A DNA stretch of 45,085 bases from Candidatus Levybacteria bacterium GW2011_GWA1_37_16 (GTDB lineage Bacteria > Patescibacteriota > Microgenomatia > Levybacterales > UBA12049), in NCBI GenBank assembly GCA_943357985.1, contig CALRGR010000007.1, forward strand, positions 1 through 45,085, written 5' to 3'. Positions 9,056-19,116 of the stretch are shown here, one piece after another. The notes beneath the pieces are model-generated. The model ran no database searches. It worked only from the letters and a program-made list of their open reading frames with translations, and was not told the origin of the DNA. The number at the start of each line of letters is the position of its first letter. Position 1 is the first letter of the stretch. The translations under genes were made by a program, and so were the position numbers.

Positions 9056-9795
9056 TATTTTTTTGCAATTATCATTATGTCTCTGGCCAATGAGGGTTTT
9101 TTAGAAAAAAACCAATCTAATATATTATAAAAAAAACCGAATATTTTTGGCATTTGAAATGGAAACGGAATTCCAACCTTTCTTTCTATCTTAAAACCAT
9201 AATGCTCAAGCATATCAATCAAAGCTAATAAGTTAAAAACCCTGATGTGGCCAACTGTCTCGTCATCCGAGATGAGCTTTTTAAGAAAACCAGCTCCCAT
9301 ATTTTTCTTAAGCATACTTACCTCCGAAAAAATAGGATAAATACCAAAGGGAAAGATTAATCGATTTACCCAAAAAGAAAGATTGGGAGTAATCACGATA
9401 AAATATCCCCCTTTTTTTAAAACTCTAAAACTCTCTTCTAAAAGAAGATCCGTATTGTTAATGTGTTCTATTACTTGATTTGAAAAAACCAAGTCAAACT
9501 TATTATTTTCAAAAGGGATTCCTTCATTAAGATCGGCTTTTTTTGCTATTATCCCTTTCTCATTTGCAAGCCTAACTGCCTCTTTCGAAAGATCCAAACC
9601 ATAAAAATCAACTGCGGGAATTACTTTTTTTACCTCATAACCAAGGCTACCTTCACCACATCCCAATTCTAAAATTTTTTTTGGATTAATCCTTTTTAAG
9701 TAGCTTTCTAAATATTCTATCCTTGTTTTTGCAAATTTTCTGAGTTCAATAACCTCTGTTTTTGTATATTTTTCGTAGTACTGATTTGCCTCCAT
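9055..9795 (-). CDS. Class I SAM-dependent methyltransferase
   Basis: ILELGCGEGSLGYEV, FDLVFSNQVIEHI, LKKGGYFIVITPN. Start/stop overlap with the 8087-9055 gene. Confidence 0.88.
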   Translation of the reverse strand: MEANQYYEKYTKTEVIELRKFAKTRIEYLESYLKRINPKKILELGCGEGSLGYEVKKVIPAVDFYGLDLSKEAVRLANEKGIIAKKADLNEGIPFENNKFDLVFSNQVIEHINNTDLLLEESFRVLKKGGYFIVITPNLSFWVNRLIFPFGIYPIFSEVSMLKKNMGAGFLKKLISDDETVGHIRVFNLLALIDMLEHYGFKIERKVGIPFPFQMPKIFGFFYNILDWFFSKKPSLARDIMIIAKK

Positions 9796-9810
9796 ATTAA
9801 ACTAATGCTT

Positions 9811-10170
9811 TTATTTTTTTATTTCTTTAATTACTAAAATTACATAAGTTCCTATCATTATATAGCTCATTCCTCCCAAAAATTCCAGTGCTACGCTTAT
9901 ATGAACAATTACAAAAAGGTAGCTAATAATAAATAGACCGATTCCAGTTTTGAGTATTAGATCTTTTTGCGGCTTAAATAGAATCATAATGACTATCCAA
10001 TCAATTACATATGGCAGAAACAAAAATAAACTGGCTATTATATTTATATAGGGTAAATTTACTAGATAATAGGATACTAAATGTATAATATATACAAAAA
10101 TAATTTTCGCATGGTTTTCTTTGTACCAATTATAACTCCTACTAATATAATCTTTTAAGATTTTAATCAT
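9811..10170 (-). CDS. Small (119 aa) predicted four-TM membrane protein of unknown function
   Basis: Largely hydrophobic ORF overlapping the stop of the 1115-aa gene by 4 nt. Confidence 0.6.
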   Translation of the reverse strand: MIKILKDYISRSYNWYKENHAKIIFVYIIHLVSYYLVNLPYINIIASLFLFLPYVIDWIVIMILFKPQKDLILKTGIGLFIISYLFVIVHISVALEFLGGMSYIMIGTYVILVIKEIKK

Positions 10171-13100
10171 AGACGCCCCCGTAAAATATATAAAGCTGAG
10201 GCAATAAGAGCAATAAAGCTTAATACAAATCCAATATTAACAAAGTCTTGTGCTTTGTATTTTATGACTTGAGTATTTGCGCTCTCTACAATCCAGCCGT
10301 TACTGTAACCATTTGCAACGAAGTGTATATTGTCTTTAGCATTAGGCATTATCCAATTATTGTTGAATGACTCATTTAGTAAAACTATTTTCTTCATACT
10401 TTTTGGATCTGTTGAGACAGTGTATTCTGTCTGAGATTTTTTGCTGAAATTACTATCTACGGTATCTTTACTTGAAGAAGGGCTATAGAAAACAACTTCA
10501 GGAATAGCAATCTTACGGATATTAATATCTTTCAATTCCAAAACAGAAGCAAAATCCTCCCTATCAGCTGATGGAAAGCTGCAAACTGTTAAGTAGAAAC
10601 TCTGATCTTCAGGCAAAGAATAGTCCGCCCTGTAATTGTCAGAGACAGATGCTGACTCCAAAACATTGTTTCTTGCATCAAGAGGATTTGGTTTTACTCC
10701 GACTGGCAAAATTCTAACGAAAAACTTTTTACTGCCGAAAAGTCTTTGGTGTTGAAAAGAAACTCTATAAATGTCTCCTTTCTGTGCCTTTATTGCGTTT
10801 GACGAAAAACACACATCGGATAAAGAACTAACTTGTGCGGATGCTGTGGAAGTATAAAGATTTTCAATAGGGTACTTAATGATTAACCTGTGAAGACCTT
10901 TTGAAAGAGATATTTTTCCAAGCGCATACCACTGCGCTGATATTTGAGTTGTTTTTATTTCCAGATTTCGATTGTCCAGTGTTAAATTTACCTTATCCCA
11001 TGAGGTACTAACGGTTTTAGGTTTATAAAGAAATTCAAATTGTGCATCTGTATTTGAGTTTACAAGAAATTTTTTATTAGTTTCGTCCAGGGTTTGTGAA
11101 ATATTTTTATCTATTCTGTCCTTAATTCTTTTAAGATCACTATATTTTTTATTCAAAGTATCAAGCACCTGCCCGCTGGGTAAATTGGTGGCATTTTTAA
11201 AAAGTACAACGTTTTTTTCCAGTCCCAAAACTTCACTTACCTCAAAAAGGAAGTTATTATCAATGCTCTCCGTTTTGAAATAATCTTTTAAAGATTTGTC
11301 TAAATTATTTAAAGATTTACTATAGTCACTTATTGCAAGAAGTAGAAGGTATGTATCTTTATTCTCAAAAACTAGCTTATCAAAAGCGAGAATATCTCTA
11401 AGAGAATCATATAAATAAAAGTTGACTTTCTCCGGGCTTTTGACTAGCTTTTTCTCAGCTAGCTTATTTTTGAACTCTATAAGAGGATAAAAGATGGATC
11501 CTCTGGTTATTAGCGGTATATATAAATCTGTGTTTATAAATATATGCTGTAAGTTGCAGGAAAAACAAGTTGGAACTAGAAATAAATCATTTCTCAAGGA
11601 CATGATGTCCTGTGCATTTTTGTTAGCGTTGGATGACACATACACAGGTTCTTTGGGATCAAAAAATGGAAGTGAGGCAATTTTTCCCAAATCAGTAGCA
11701 TCTCCAACTAAATAATTGATTTTTGAAGTTGTTACTACATCAGCGTTTACGTCATCTTTAAAACTGAAAACTTCCCATGCCCCAAATTTTTTAACAAGAG
11801 ACAGATTAGAAGAACTTTTTAAAGTTTTATCATATACAGATGGGTTATCTGTTTGGCTTCCTTTAAGATCCCATGCAAAATCCCCTCTTACAAGGAAAGA
11901 TTTTATTCCAAGAAGCTTAGCTAGATTTTCCCATCCCGGCTCATTATTTTTAATCATTTTATAAAGCCCTTCAGTAAGATTCCTTTCATCTGTGGACATA
12001 AAGTTGCTTTCGTTTACTATTGGTGCATTTGTTAAAAGACTTGTCAAAGGAGAGAGACTCCAGTATCCCCATGTATAAGCATCTACCTTGTTGTCCGGAT
12101 TGACAGGGGGGAGTGCTAAAACCTTGGTATTTAAGCGTTCTTTTGAATCACTCCATTTGCCAAAATCAAAAATATATTGAGGAACAACAACCCTCATACT
12201 TCTTTCGCCTTTTATATAATCAAAGAAAACCCCATTTAAAAAGGGGTAACTGTAAAGGATAATTCCTAAAGTGAAAGCAAGATACAAACCGTAAGTTAAT
12301 AATTTTCTGCGAAGTTCTATTTTTTGCAATAAATAATTTATTGCAAAACCTATCAGAATAGCATACGAAAACCATAGTGCTGGAGCGAATTTATAAAAGG
12401 GATTTCTAAATGCAACAAATCCGGGAACGAAATTAATTAGGAAAATGTATATTTCTCCAAACGGAGGATGAGCTCCCGCTATAAAAATCATAGAGAAAAG
12501 CGCTAAAAATGAAAAGAAGATGACTTTTTCTTTTTGCTCCCTCTGTTTAATAAGATAAAGAGGAAGAAACGCCGCTATTGGAATTCCAAAACCTATAACT
12601 ATTAGAAATATATTGTTAAGAAAAACTCCGGCATAAGGATGACGAGGATTTAAGTACCACTCGGGAATCCCTTGTAGTCTAAATATGTTAACAAGAGAGC
12701 TTTCCTGACTAACATAAGTAAGCCAGGTCAAGACTCCGTTTATTCCTCCCGCTTGGAGTACCGCATTTGAATAAGACTGAAGAATATATGCAATGTAAGG
12801 GAAAAGCCAATATGCATTTAAAGCAACGCTTGTCAGCACAAATACGCCGATTAATTTACCTAGCTCTTTTAATTTTTTGCGAGAAAATCCTTTAAAAAGA
12901 TAAAATTCTATAAATGCAAAAACAGATAGAATAAGGCCTCCAAAAAGTGGAAGACTTGCTTCTCCGTTTAGGAAAAAAACCGTCAAGGCCATAAATAAGC
13001 CAGTTTTAAACGTTGACCTTCTTTTTTCTTCCCAATCAAATAAAAATACCATAACAAGCGGCAGAGCTGCGTACACAGAAAATTTAGTTCTTTCAGCAAC

Positions 13101-13514
13101 AAACCAACCCTGGAGCAGAAAATGGTTAAACATATAAAGAACAGTAGTAGGAAGAACAAAGAATTTAAGATTTAATTTTTGGGATAGTTTGGAAGAAAAA
13201 TAATACATTGTCAGTCCTGGTAAAACAAACCAGAAGATAAAGGCTATCTTTTGAACGGATTGAAGTTGAAAACCTAGCAAAGCAATCAAAGCATCAAGAC
13301 CATGTATAAAAAATCCGGGGATTGCGTAGACCTGATCATTTCCAAAACCAAATCTTTCTGTCCAAGGATATAGCCTATCTAAGAAGTGTGAGATTGGAGA
13401 CAAAGTTAATCCGGAATCGTGGCCTAGAATAACTTGATTGCCGTGAAACCACAGCAAAGGAACAAGTCCCAATACAACAATAATAAGAAGTTCAACAATT
13501 TGTCTTTTCTTCAT
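10167..13514 (-). CDS. Very large (1115 aa) GT-C-like membrane glycosyltransferase, AftD/DUF3367-like or YfhO-like N-terminal membrane domain with extracytoplasmic C-terminal modules
   Basis: LGHDSGLTLSPISHFLDRLYPWTERFGFGNDQVYAIPG after TM1, many TM helices, HPPFGEIYIFLINFVPGFVAFRNPFYKF, long soluble region, terminal TM. Confidence 0.75.
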   Translation of the reverse strand: MKKRQIVELLIIVVLGLVPLLWFHGNQVILGHDSGLTLSPISHFLDRLYPWTERFGFGNDQVYAIPGFFIHGLDALIALLGFQLQSVQKIAFIFWFVLPGLTMYYFSSKLSQKLNLKFFVLPTTVLYMFNHFLLQGWFVAERTKFSVYAALPLVMVFLFDWEEKRRSTFKTGLFMALTVFFLNGEASLPLFGGLILSVFAFIEFYLFKGFSRKKLKELGKLIGVFVLTSVALNAYWLFPYIAYILQSYSNAVLQAGGINGVLTWLTYVSQESSLVNIFRLQGIPEWYLNPRHPYAGVFLNNIFLIVIGFGIPIAAFLPLYLIKQREQKEKVIFFSFLALFSMIFIAGAHPPFGEIYIFLINFVPGFVAFRNPFYKFAPALWFSYAILIGFAINYLLQKIELRRKLLTYGLYLAFTLGIILYSYPFLNGVFFDYIKGERSMRVVVPQYIFDFGKWSDSKERLNTKVLALPPVNPDNKVDAYTWGYWSLSPLTSLLTNAPIVNESNFMSTDERNLTEGLYKMIKNNEPGWENLAKLLGIKSFLVRGDFAWDLKGSQTDNPSVYDKTLKSSSNLSLVKKFGAWEVFSFKDDVNADVVTTSKINYLVGDATDLGKIASLPFFDPKEPVYVSSNANKNAQDIMSLRNDLFLVPTCFSCNLQHIFINTDLYIPLITRGSIFYPLIEFKNKLAEKKLVKSPEKVNFYLYDSLRDILAFDKLVFENKDTYLLLLAISDYSKSLNNLDKSLKDYFKTESIDNNFLFEVSEVLGLEKNVVLFKNATNLPSGQVLDTLNKKYSDLKRIKDRIDKNISQTLDETNKKFLVNSNTDAQFEFLYKPKTVSTSWDKVNLTLDNRNLEIKTTQISAQWYALGKISLSKGLHRLIIKYPIENLYTSTASAQVSSLSDVCFSSNAIKAQKGDIYRVSFQHQRLFGSKKFFVRILPVGVKPNPLDARNNVLESASVSDNYRADYSLPEDQSFYLTVCSFPSADREDFASVLELKDINIRKIAIPEVVFYSPSSSKDTVDSNFSKKSQTEYTVSTDPKSMKKIVLLNESFNNNWIMPNAKDNIHFVANGYSNGWIVESANTQVIKYKAQDFVNIGFVLSFIALIASALYILRGRL

Positions 13515-14185
13515 TTTCTAGCAATAAGTATAACAGGCGATATAAAATAATGCGACCGTGTAGCAATAGGAAATGTCAATGCAAGTCTCCAGTGTAATCT
13601 ATAAAAATATGGAAGTAGTGTTACTTGCTTAATAAAAATGTTTTTAAAACCCACCTTTTTCAGTATCTTCTTCCATTCCTGCGGAGTTTTTACGCTTATA
13701 TGCGTTGGGTCATTTGAAATATGAGGATAGTCATTGGGCGTTGAAAAAATTGCAACTCCATCGCTATTTAGCAGGTCATAAATATTCTTAATTCCTTTTT
13801 CGGGCTTTGGTAGATGCTCAATAACGTCAAATGCAACTGCAAGATCAAACTTATCTTTCTTGAATGGATCTTCCATATTGTGGACTAAAAATTTTATATT
13901 TTTGAAATTTTTTTGGGCCTTTTCAACTGCATACTTAGAAATATCGGTTGCAGTAACATCCCAACCAAAATCTCTTAAAACGGAAGACGCTGCTCCAGTT
14001 GCACAACCAAATTCGATAAGCTTCTTACCCTTACCTTTTTTTAGAGGATAGTAACGATTTATGTACTCAAACATTCCCTTGAACCAATTAGCAAGCTCCT
14101 TATCTCTTTTTTGAGTAAAATCGGCAATCCCCTTATAATACCCTTCGAAGTAAAATTCTTCGAATTTTAAATCACTTTTCATCAA
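13511..14185 (-). CDS. Class I SAM-dependent methyltransferase
   Basis: LIEFGCATGAASSVLRDFGWDVTATDIS, FDLAVAFDVIEHLPKPEKGI. Confidence 0.87.
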   Translation of the reverse strand: MMKSDLKFEEFYFEGYYKGIADFTQKRDKELANWFKGMFEYINRYYPLKKGKGKKLIEFGCATGAASSVLRDFGWDVTATDISKYAVEKAQKNFKNIKFLVHNMEDPFKKDKFDLAVAFDVIEHLPKPEKGIKNIYDLLNSDGVAIFSTPNDYPHISNDPTHISVKTPQEWKKILKKVGFKNIFIKQVTLLPYFYRLHWRLALTFPIATRSHYFISPVILIARK

Positions 14186-17100
14186 TAATTTCTAAAGATC
14201 CTAAAATCCGCTCTACTAGTTTAATTCCCTCCAGGCTGCTATTTTCTGCTTTTATGTACAGTAGTATACCATTAAGGCTCATAAAATACCTGGGCTGATT
14301 TTCATTGGTTGCTGTTAATTTATTGAAGTGATATTTATCAAAATAAACATTTTTTTCAGAAATATCCTGAAGAGTTAAAGGCGTCCCATTTTTTTGATTA
14401 AGAAATGAAATGCTATCGACAATATTAAAAGTAGGGGAAACATTAACAAAAGATATCTCCGCATTAAACTGTGGATCTTTTAGCAGTAACGATTTTATAG
14501 TACTTGCATCAGCTGTCCTTAATTCTTCTATTTTTGTTGACGCGGGATAAAGAAATTTTATTCCCGATGAGGTATCATTAAATTTCTTCCAATCGAGTAT
14601 ATCTGTTTTACTGAGATAATCTTGCATTTCTTTTCTAACCTCTAAAGTCTTGTCCAAGAGTTTGCCTTCAAGAGATTTATAATAAAATGCATGAATATCG
14701 GAGAGTTCAAATTTTTTCTGAAGAAAAGCTTCAGCTAAATCTTTCTTAGACGTGTAATACCCAAGCCCTCTACCTTGCATATATGAATATCCTTGAGGTT
14801 TACCGTCAAAAAGCGTTTTATTAAAAAAACTATCTGGCAAATGATTCTTGTCATAATACTCAACTGTTAAAGCTTGAGGAACACTTGTATAAAAAGGAAG
14901 AGACGGACCGAAAGCACTTAAGCCGTCCGTTTCCATATAAAAAACAGTTTTTTGCTTAAGAATTGGAATATAATCTTTAAGTTGACTGACAATCTCTTTC
15001 CTGTCTGCTCCATATCTATTAATAAATTGAGATTTGGTTATATTGAAAACGTACATATTATTGATTAACCAAATTATAAAAATACCTAAAACCACAAATG
15101 AAATATTTTTTATCCTAAATAATCTAGAAATTACTTCTCCTAAGCCAAAAAGTAAAAATGGAAAAATAATAGCAGCCCCGATACTTGCGGGATAATAGTA
15201 CCTTGAATCAAAATAAAAATCAGTTCCCCAACGAGGAAATGTAAAAATAATTAAAACAAGCAACAAGGCACTTACAATAACAATAGAGTACCCAATCATC
15301 AATGCTTGTAACTCATTTAGCTGTCTTTCTCTTTTAAATTTTAAGAAAAGATTAAAGGAATAAATTAAAATAGCAATACTTATTATATAAATAACTACAA
15401 AATTCCCTGAACCATACAAAAATCCAAGTTGCCCAGGGTTACCTTCTGAAGAAGAAGGATAAGCAATTGGAGTAATAAATCCAACAATAGAAAATACTGT
15501 TGGTCTTGAAACAAATACAGTCCCTACCATTCTTACAGGAAATATTATTACTCTAGATATAACTTCAGCCGGTAAATTTTTATAGATAGACAAATCTCTA
15601 CTTACAATCGTACCAGTATCAACTGGATTAATTGGTTGAGTATATGATTTAGAAATATTTTTATCCGCAATTATACCAACTATTTTCCCAGATAAAGTAT
15701 CTAAATTGGGAATTATAAATCGAAATATCAAATATACAATTAAAGAGATTGCAAAAACTTTTCCCAAAAATTTCAACGGGAATACTCTTTTTTCGAATAT
15801 AACCATAACTGGCAAAGTAATAAAAAGAAAAAATGCAATTTCTTTTGTAAGAAGTGCAAGAAATAAGAAAATAATCGACATCCATATGAATTTTTTCTTT
15901 TCTTTTAGAAAAGCAAACTTTAAAAAAATAATTGATAACAAAGAAAGCGTAACGGGTAAAACACTAGTTTGATAAGTTGCTGCCCACGTCACTGCATGCA
16001 TTGGAGTCGGGGCAAGAGCAAAAAAAATTCCCCCCAAGAATGCAAAAATTAATTTACGTGGCATGAGTAATCTCATAAAGAAAAAGACTAAAAAACTATT
16101 TATCGAGTGTAGGAAAACAGAAATAAAAGCATAAGGTACGAAATTAGTACCAAAAAAAAGTGTATTTAAGAAAAATAATTCAATACTGATAGGAACTATG
16201 TGCACCTTAGCGTCAACAGTACTCTTTACCAATATTTTTAAAAATCCTAATGGGTCAGAAGTTAATGGGAGAGTAAGTGTAAAGGCATACCATTCATCCG
16301 CTTCAAAGTAAGAATATAATAATTGCCAGTATGCTATAAATACCAACACAATAAAAAATAACAACACAAATTTATTCTTAATATGAAAATTATATATTTT
16401 TTTCTTTAAATTTATCCTTAGAATTAAAAAAGAACTGAAAATATTCGACGAAGTATAAAACGATATATAATTGGACTTCATTATTTTCAAAATCTTTCTA
16501 TGGATTTTTTTAAGATATATAAAAAATCTTATAATGTACGACGCTGTAACTTTCTTGTTTTGTAGAAAAAAAGTAAGAAGAAGAGATAAAATAAAAATAA
16601 ATATAAGATTCCAATTCTGCAAGAAATTTATATTGTTAGTAGCATAAACTACTTTCTTAGATAAGAAAGAAAATAATGTGTTAGCGTTTATTAAATCGTG
16701 TAGTGAATATTTATAAACCAGCGCTACTTGAGACTTGCGCGAACTAATCATCACACCATTTGTATTTACTCCTGCCAATGATTCTATTTCAAGAAAATAT
16801 TCATTATTTTTCGAATTTTGGATAGAGGGAAATCCAAAAGCAAAATACTCATTATTCTGAAATTGATTTGCCTTATAAATATTTTCATAATACCAACTAT
16901 CTTTCCCTTTTTCTTTTATTCTAAATATCACTCTATCTGAAACTTTTGATGCTAATTGATTAAATCTAAACAACAAAATACCAAAATTGTTTTCAGAAGC
17001 TGTAAGTTGTCCCATGAGTTTTTCGCCCTTAAGCAAATGATTATCAAACTGATCGGTTGTACGCTGTGGACTTAACGTCTTTTGAATATTTATTTGCTTT

Positions 17101-17231
17101 TCTTCTATTACTGAAAGCATTCCAAGCGAATCAAAACGATTAATTTTAGAAGAAAAATAAGGCAATGAAAGAAAAATTAGATACCCAAATGTCAATAACA
17201 GCGGGATAATAAGTAACTTGAATAATTTCAT
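14172..17231 (-). CDS. Large (1019 aa) GT-C glycosyltransferase-like protein with a shared N-terminal module and a PsbP-like C-terminal domain
   Basis: N-terminal ~235 aa near-paralogous to 23716-26460; first-loop acidic motif YFEADEWYAF; C-terminal FNDTSSGIKFLYPASTKIE typical of PsbP-like domains. Confidence 0.75.
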   Translation of the reverse strand: MKLFKLLIIPLLLTFGYLIFLSLPYFSSKINRFDSLGMLSVIEEKQINIQKTLSPQRTTDQFDNHLLKGEKLMGQLTASENNFGILLFRFNQLASKVSDRVIFRIKEKGKDSWYYENIYKANQFQNNEYFAFGFPSIQNSKNNEYFLEIESLAGVNTNGVMISSRKSQVALVYKYSLHDLINANTLFSFLSKKVVYATNNINFLQNWNLIFIFILSLLLTFFLQNKKVTASYIIRFFIYLKKIHRKILKIMKSNYISFYTSSNIFSSFLILRINLKKKIYNFHIKNKFVLLFFIVLVFIAYWQLLYSYFEADEWYAFTLTLPLTSDPLGFLKILVKSTVDAKVHIVPISIELFFLNTLFFGTNFVPYAFISVFLHSINSFLVFFFMRLLMPRKLIFAFLGGIFFALAPTPMHAVTWAATYQTSVLPVTLSLLSIIFLKFAFLKEKKKFIWMSIIFLFLALLTKEIAFFLFITLPVMVIFEKRVFPLKFLGKVFAISLIVYLIFRFIIPNLDTLSGKIVGIIADKNISKSYTQPINPVDTGTIVSRDLSIYKNLPAEVISRVIIFPVRMVGTVFVSRPTVFSIVGFITPIAYPSSSEGNPGQLGFLYGSGNFVVIYIISIAILIYSFNLFLKFKRERQLNELQALMIGYSIVIVSALLLVLIIFTFPRWGTDFYFDSRYYYPASIGAAIIFPFLLFGLGEVISRLFRIKNISFVVLGIFIIWLINNMYVFNITKSQFINRYGADRKEIVSQLKDYIPILKQKTVFYMETDGLSAFGPSLPFYTSVPQALTVEYYDKNHLPDSFFNKTLFDGKPQGYSYMQGRGLGYYTSKKDLAEAFLQKKFELSDIHAFYYKSLEGKLLDKTLEVRKEMQDYLSKTDILDWKKFNDTSSGIKFLYPASTKIEELRTADASTIKSLLLKDPQFNAEISFVNVSPTFNIVDSISFLNQKNGTPLTLQDISEKNVYFDKYHFNKLTATNENQPRYFMSLNGILLYIKAENSSLEGIKLVERILGSLEIIDEK
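16527..17231 (-). repeat. Paralogous module copy A: N-terminal TM-soluble-TM domain
   Basis: Protein and nucleotide similarity to 25755-26460, e.g. agcaaatgattat/gtc..., ccaagcgaatcaNaacgattaat on the + strand of both. Confidence 0.8.
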
Positions 17232-17241
17232 TTAATATTAA

Positions 17242-18279
17242 TTAAATCTCTTTTTCATTAAATTTTCCTTCCGGATTAAAAAAGAAATGAGAATAATACA
17301 TTAGGTTTGGATTACGCTCAACCGATGCAAATAGAGTATCATCATCTATTTTTCTAATATGAGACTGTATGTATTTCCTTTGCTTTAAGATATAAGGAAT
17401 ATTTGGAATCCATCCAATTACTCCCACCTGAGATGCAACAGCTTGCTTAAATTTACCACGAAAAATACTCATTATTATTAAAAGCTCACAAAGCAAAAAA
17501 TGAACAGGTAAAACAAGGATGAGCTTTTTTGTACTTAAATTCTTTACATAAGACACGTATCTATTTCTAAAAGAACGGAATATTACTACTTCGCTTTTTG
17601 TCATTATAGACATATCTCCTCCACCAAAATGATAAATAATACTCCCCGGAACATAGATTATTTTTTTACCAGACAAAAGAATCCTATGACATAGATCCGA
17701 TTCCTCAACATAGGTTACAAAACTCTCGTCTATTCCCCCAAGGTCCAAATAATCTTTCCTTTGCATAAGAAAACACGCTCCCTTAACAGAATAGACAGAA
17801 AGTTCCCTGTTATATTTTTTTTCTTCGTGGCTTTGAAAATAACCATAGTGATATAAAAATCCCGTAAAGGTAAAGAAGGAGCCTATTGAGTCAATCACTT
17901 TTTTGTTTACCATATGTCTTATTTGAGGTTGGACTGCTCCTATGGTTTTATCTTTCTCCATTTTTTCAACCAGAGGTTCTAAGAATTTAGGAGTTAACTG
18001 AGTGTCATTATTTAGAAAGAGCACATATTTTCCCGATGCTTTCTTTACGCCAAAATTATTCGCCCCTGCGTATCCTCTATTTTTTTTAATTTCAATAACA
18101 CGGACCTTCGGATAGTTTTCTTTCAAAAACCTTGCACTATCGTCAGTTGAACCGTTATTTACAACCAGAATTTCTTTATTTGGGTAAGTTGTTTTCTCAA
18201 CAGTCGGCAAACACTGCGCAAGCCACTTTTTTCCATTGTAATTTGGTATGAGTATAGTTACTTTTGGATTCATAAACAA
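17242..18279 (-). CDS. GT2 family glycosyltransferase (rhamnosyltransferase-like)
   Basis: VTILIPNYNGKKWLAQCLPTV, VVNNGSTDDS, VLFLNNDTQL, YVEESDLCHRILLSGKKI. Confidence 0.88.
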   Translation of the reverse strand: MFMNPKVTILIPNYNGKKWLAQCLPTVEKTTYPNKEILVVNNGSTDDSARFLKENYPKVRVIEIKKNRGYAGANNFGVKKASGKYVLFLNNDTQLTPKFLEPLVEKMEKDKTIGAVQPQIRHMVNKKVIDSIGSFFTFTGFLYHYGYFQSHEEKKYNRELSVYSVKGACFLMQRKDYLDLGGIDESFVTYVEESDLCHRILLSGKKIIYVPGSIIYHFGGGDMSIMTKSEVVIFRSFRNRYVSYVKNLSTKKLILVLPVHFLLCELLIIMSIFRGKFKQAVASQVGVIGWIPNIPYILKQRKYIQSHIRKIDDDTLFASVERNPNLMYYSHFFFNPEGKFNEKEI

Positions 18280-18282
18280 AAA

Positions 18283-19086
18283 TTAATCCGCACGTTTTTC
18301 AATTTCAATAGTATAAAACATTCCAGTACTATTATTAAGAGGGCTTACCAGCTTCTCTATGCCTTTAACAAGCGGGTATGCCCATCCAGGAAGAAGTTGC
18401 CTGAATGACGTCCCTCCACTTACTAAGTATTGAATCGGAGTATGAGCGATAATTTTTATGATTTTTAGGTTTGGAAATTGCTTCTCAAATTTTATTCTGT
18501 CTCTTATAAAGATTATCCAGGGGATTGCTCCGTTTGCATCAGACAGAGTCTTTTGTGATTTAAGGGTCCAACCGCCTTTTGGGTCAAATCTCTCATCATG
18601 ATGAAAATTCTGATAGATAAATCTTCCCCAAAGAGTGTTTGCAGGCTCTATAGCAATTAGTTTCCCATTCTTTTTAAGACACCTGTCAACCTCTTTAAAA
18701 AACAAGCTGGGCTTTTGGATATGATGGATTACATCTAGCATGAAAAATCTGTCAACTTCATTTTTCTTGAAAGGCATGCAGGTTGCAGAAAAAACTAAAT
18801 CAATACCAGGGATTTTAAATACGTCAGACGTTATAATGTCAGGGATAATCTCTTTTATAAATCCTCCGCCGCTGCCAAGCTCCACGAGTTTCCTACTCCT
18901 CGGAAGCCCAACCAAAGATTTCCTAAAAGTAACATAAAAACTAGTATAAAGATTTCTTAGATAAATCTTTTCCTTAATTATTTTGCTTCTAATAGCTGTA
19001 GTTCGCGGATCGTCCAGATTCATTTCTTTTCTATAAGGAAGCTGTAAAAAACGAAGAAAGTTCATAATTTTGATACATATTACCAT
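18283..19086 (-). CDS. Class I SAM-dependent methyltransferase (likely start ATG at 19065)
   Basis: LVELGSGGGFIKEIIPDI, FFMLDVIHHIQKPSLFFKEV, LKKNGKLIAIEPANT. Candidate TGG-TAATAT -10 lies 11 nt upstream of ATG 19065. Confidence 0.82.
   Translation of the reverse strand: MVICIKIMNFLRFLQLPYRKEMNLDDPRTTAIRSKIIKEKIYLRNLYTSFYVTFRKSLVGLPRSRKLVELGSGGGFIKEIIPDIITSDVFKIPGIDLVFSATCMPFKKNEVDRFFMLDVIHHIQKPSLFFKEVDRCLKKNGKLIAIEPANTLWGRFIYQNFHHDERFDPKGGWTLKSQKTLSDANGAIPWIIFIRDRIKFEKQFPNLKIIKIIAHTPIQYLVSGGTSFRQLLPGWAYPLVKGIEKLVSPLNNSTGMFYTIEIEKRAD
19077..19085 (-). promoter_or_regulatory. Candidate extended -10 (TGGTAATAT) for the 18283 gene
   Basis: Reverse complement of ATATTACCA; ends 11 nt before ATG 19065. 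Confidence 0.4.
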
Positions 19087-19100
19087 ATTGAATAAAAATG

Positions 19101-19109
19101 TGATATAGT
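19101..19109 (+). promoter_or_regulatory. Candidate extended -10 (TGATATAGT) for gmd
   Basis: TGn-TATAGT ends 7 nt before ATG 19117, consistent with a leaderless transcript. Confidence 0.5.
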
Positions 19110-19116
19110 TGCATTC

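Noticed and set aside
7670-9420. Similar DNA strings 'ataaaatatccccc' in two methyltransferase genes, considered as a dispersed repeat
   Set aside because: They encode the same conserved methyltransferase motif (GGYFI.TPN) and are explained by protein homology.
11494-11964. Two adjacent + strand ORFs (73 and 82 aa) opposite the 1115-aa gene
   Set aside because: Shadow ORFs produced by the opposing reading frame; no motifs or start signals.
15661-15972. Overlapping antisense/alternative-frame ORFs (74 aa -, 88 aa +) in the 1019-aa gene
   Set aside because: Composition matches out-of-frame reading of hydrophobic codons; no supporting features.
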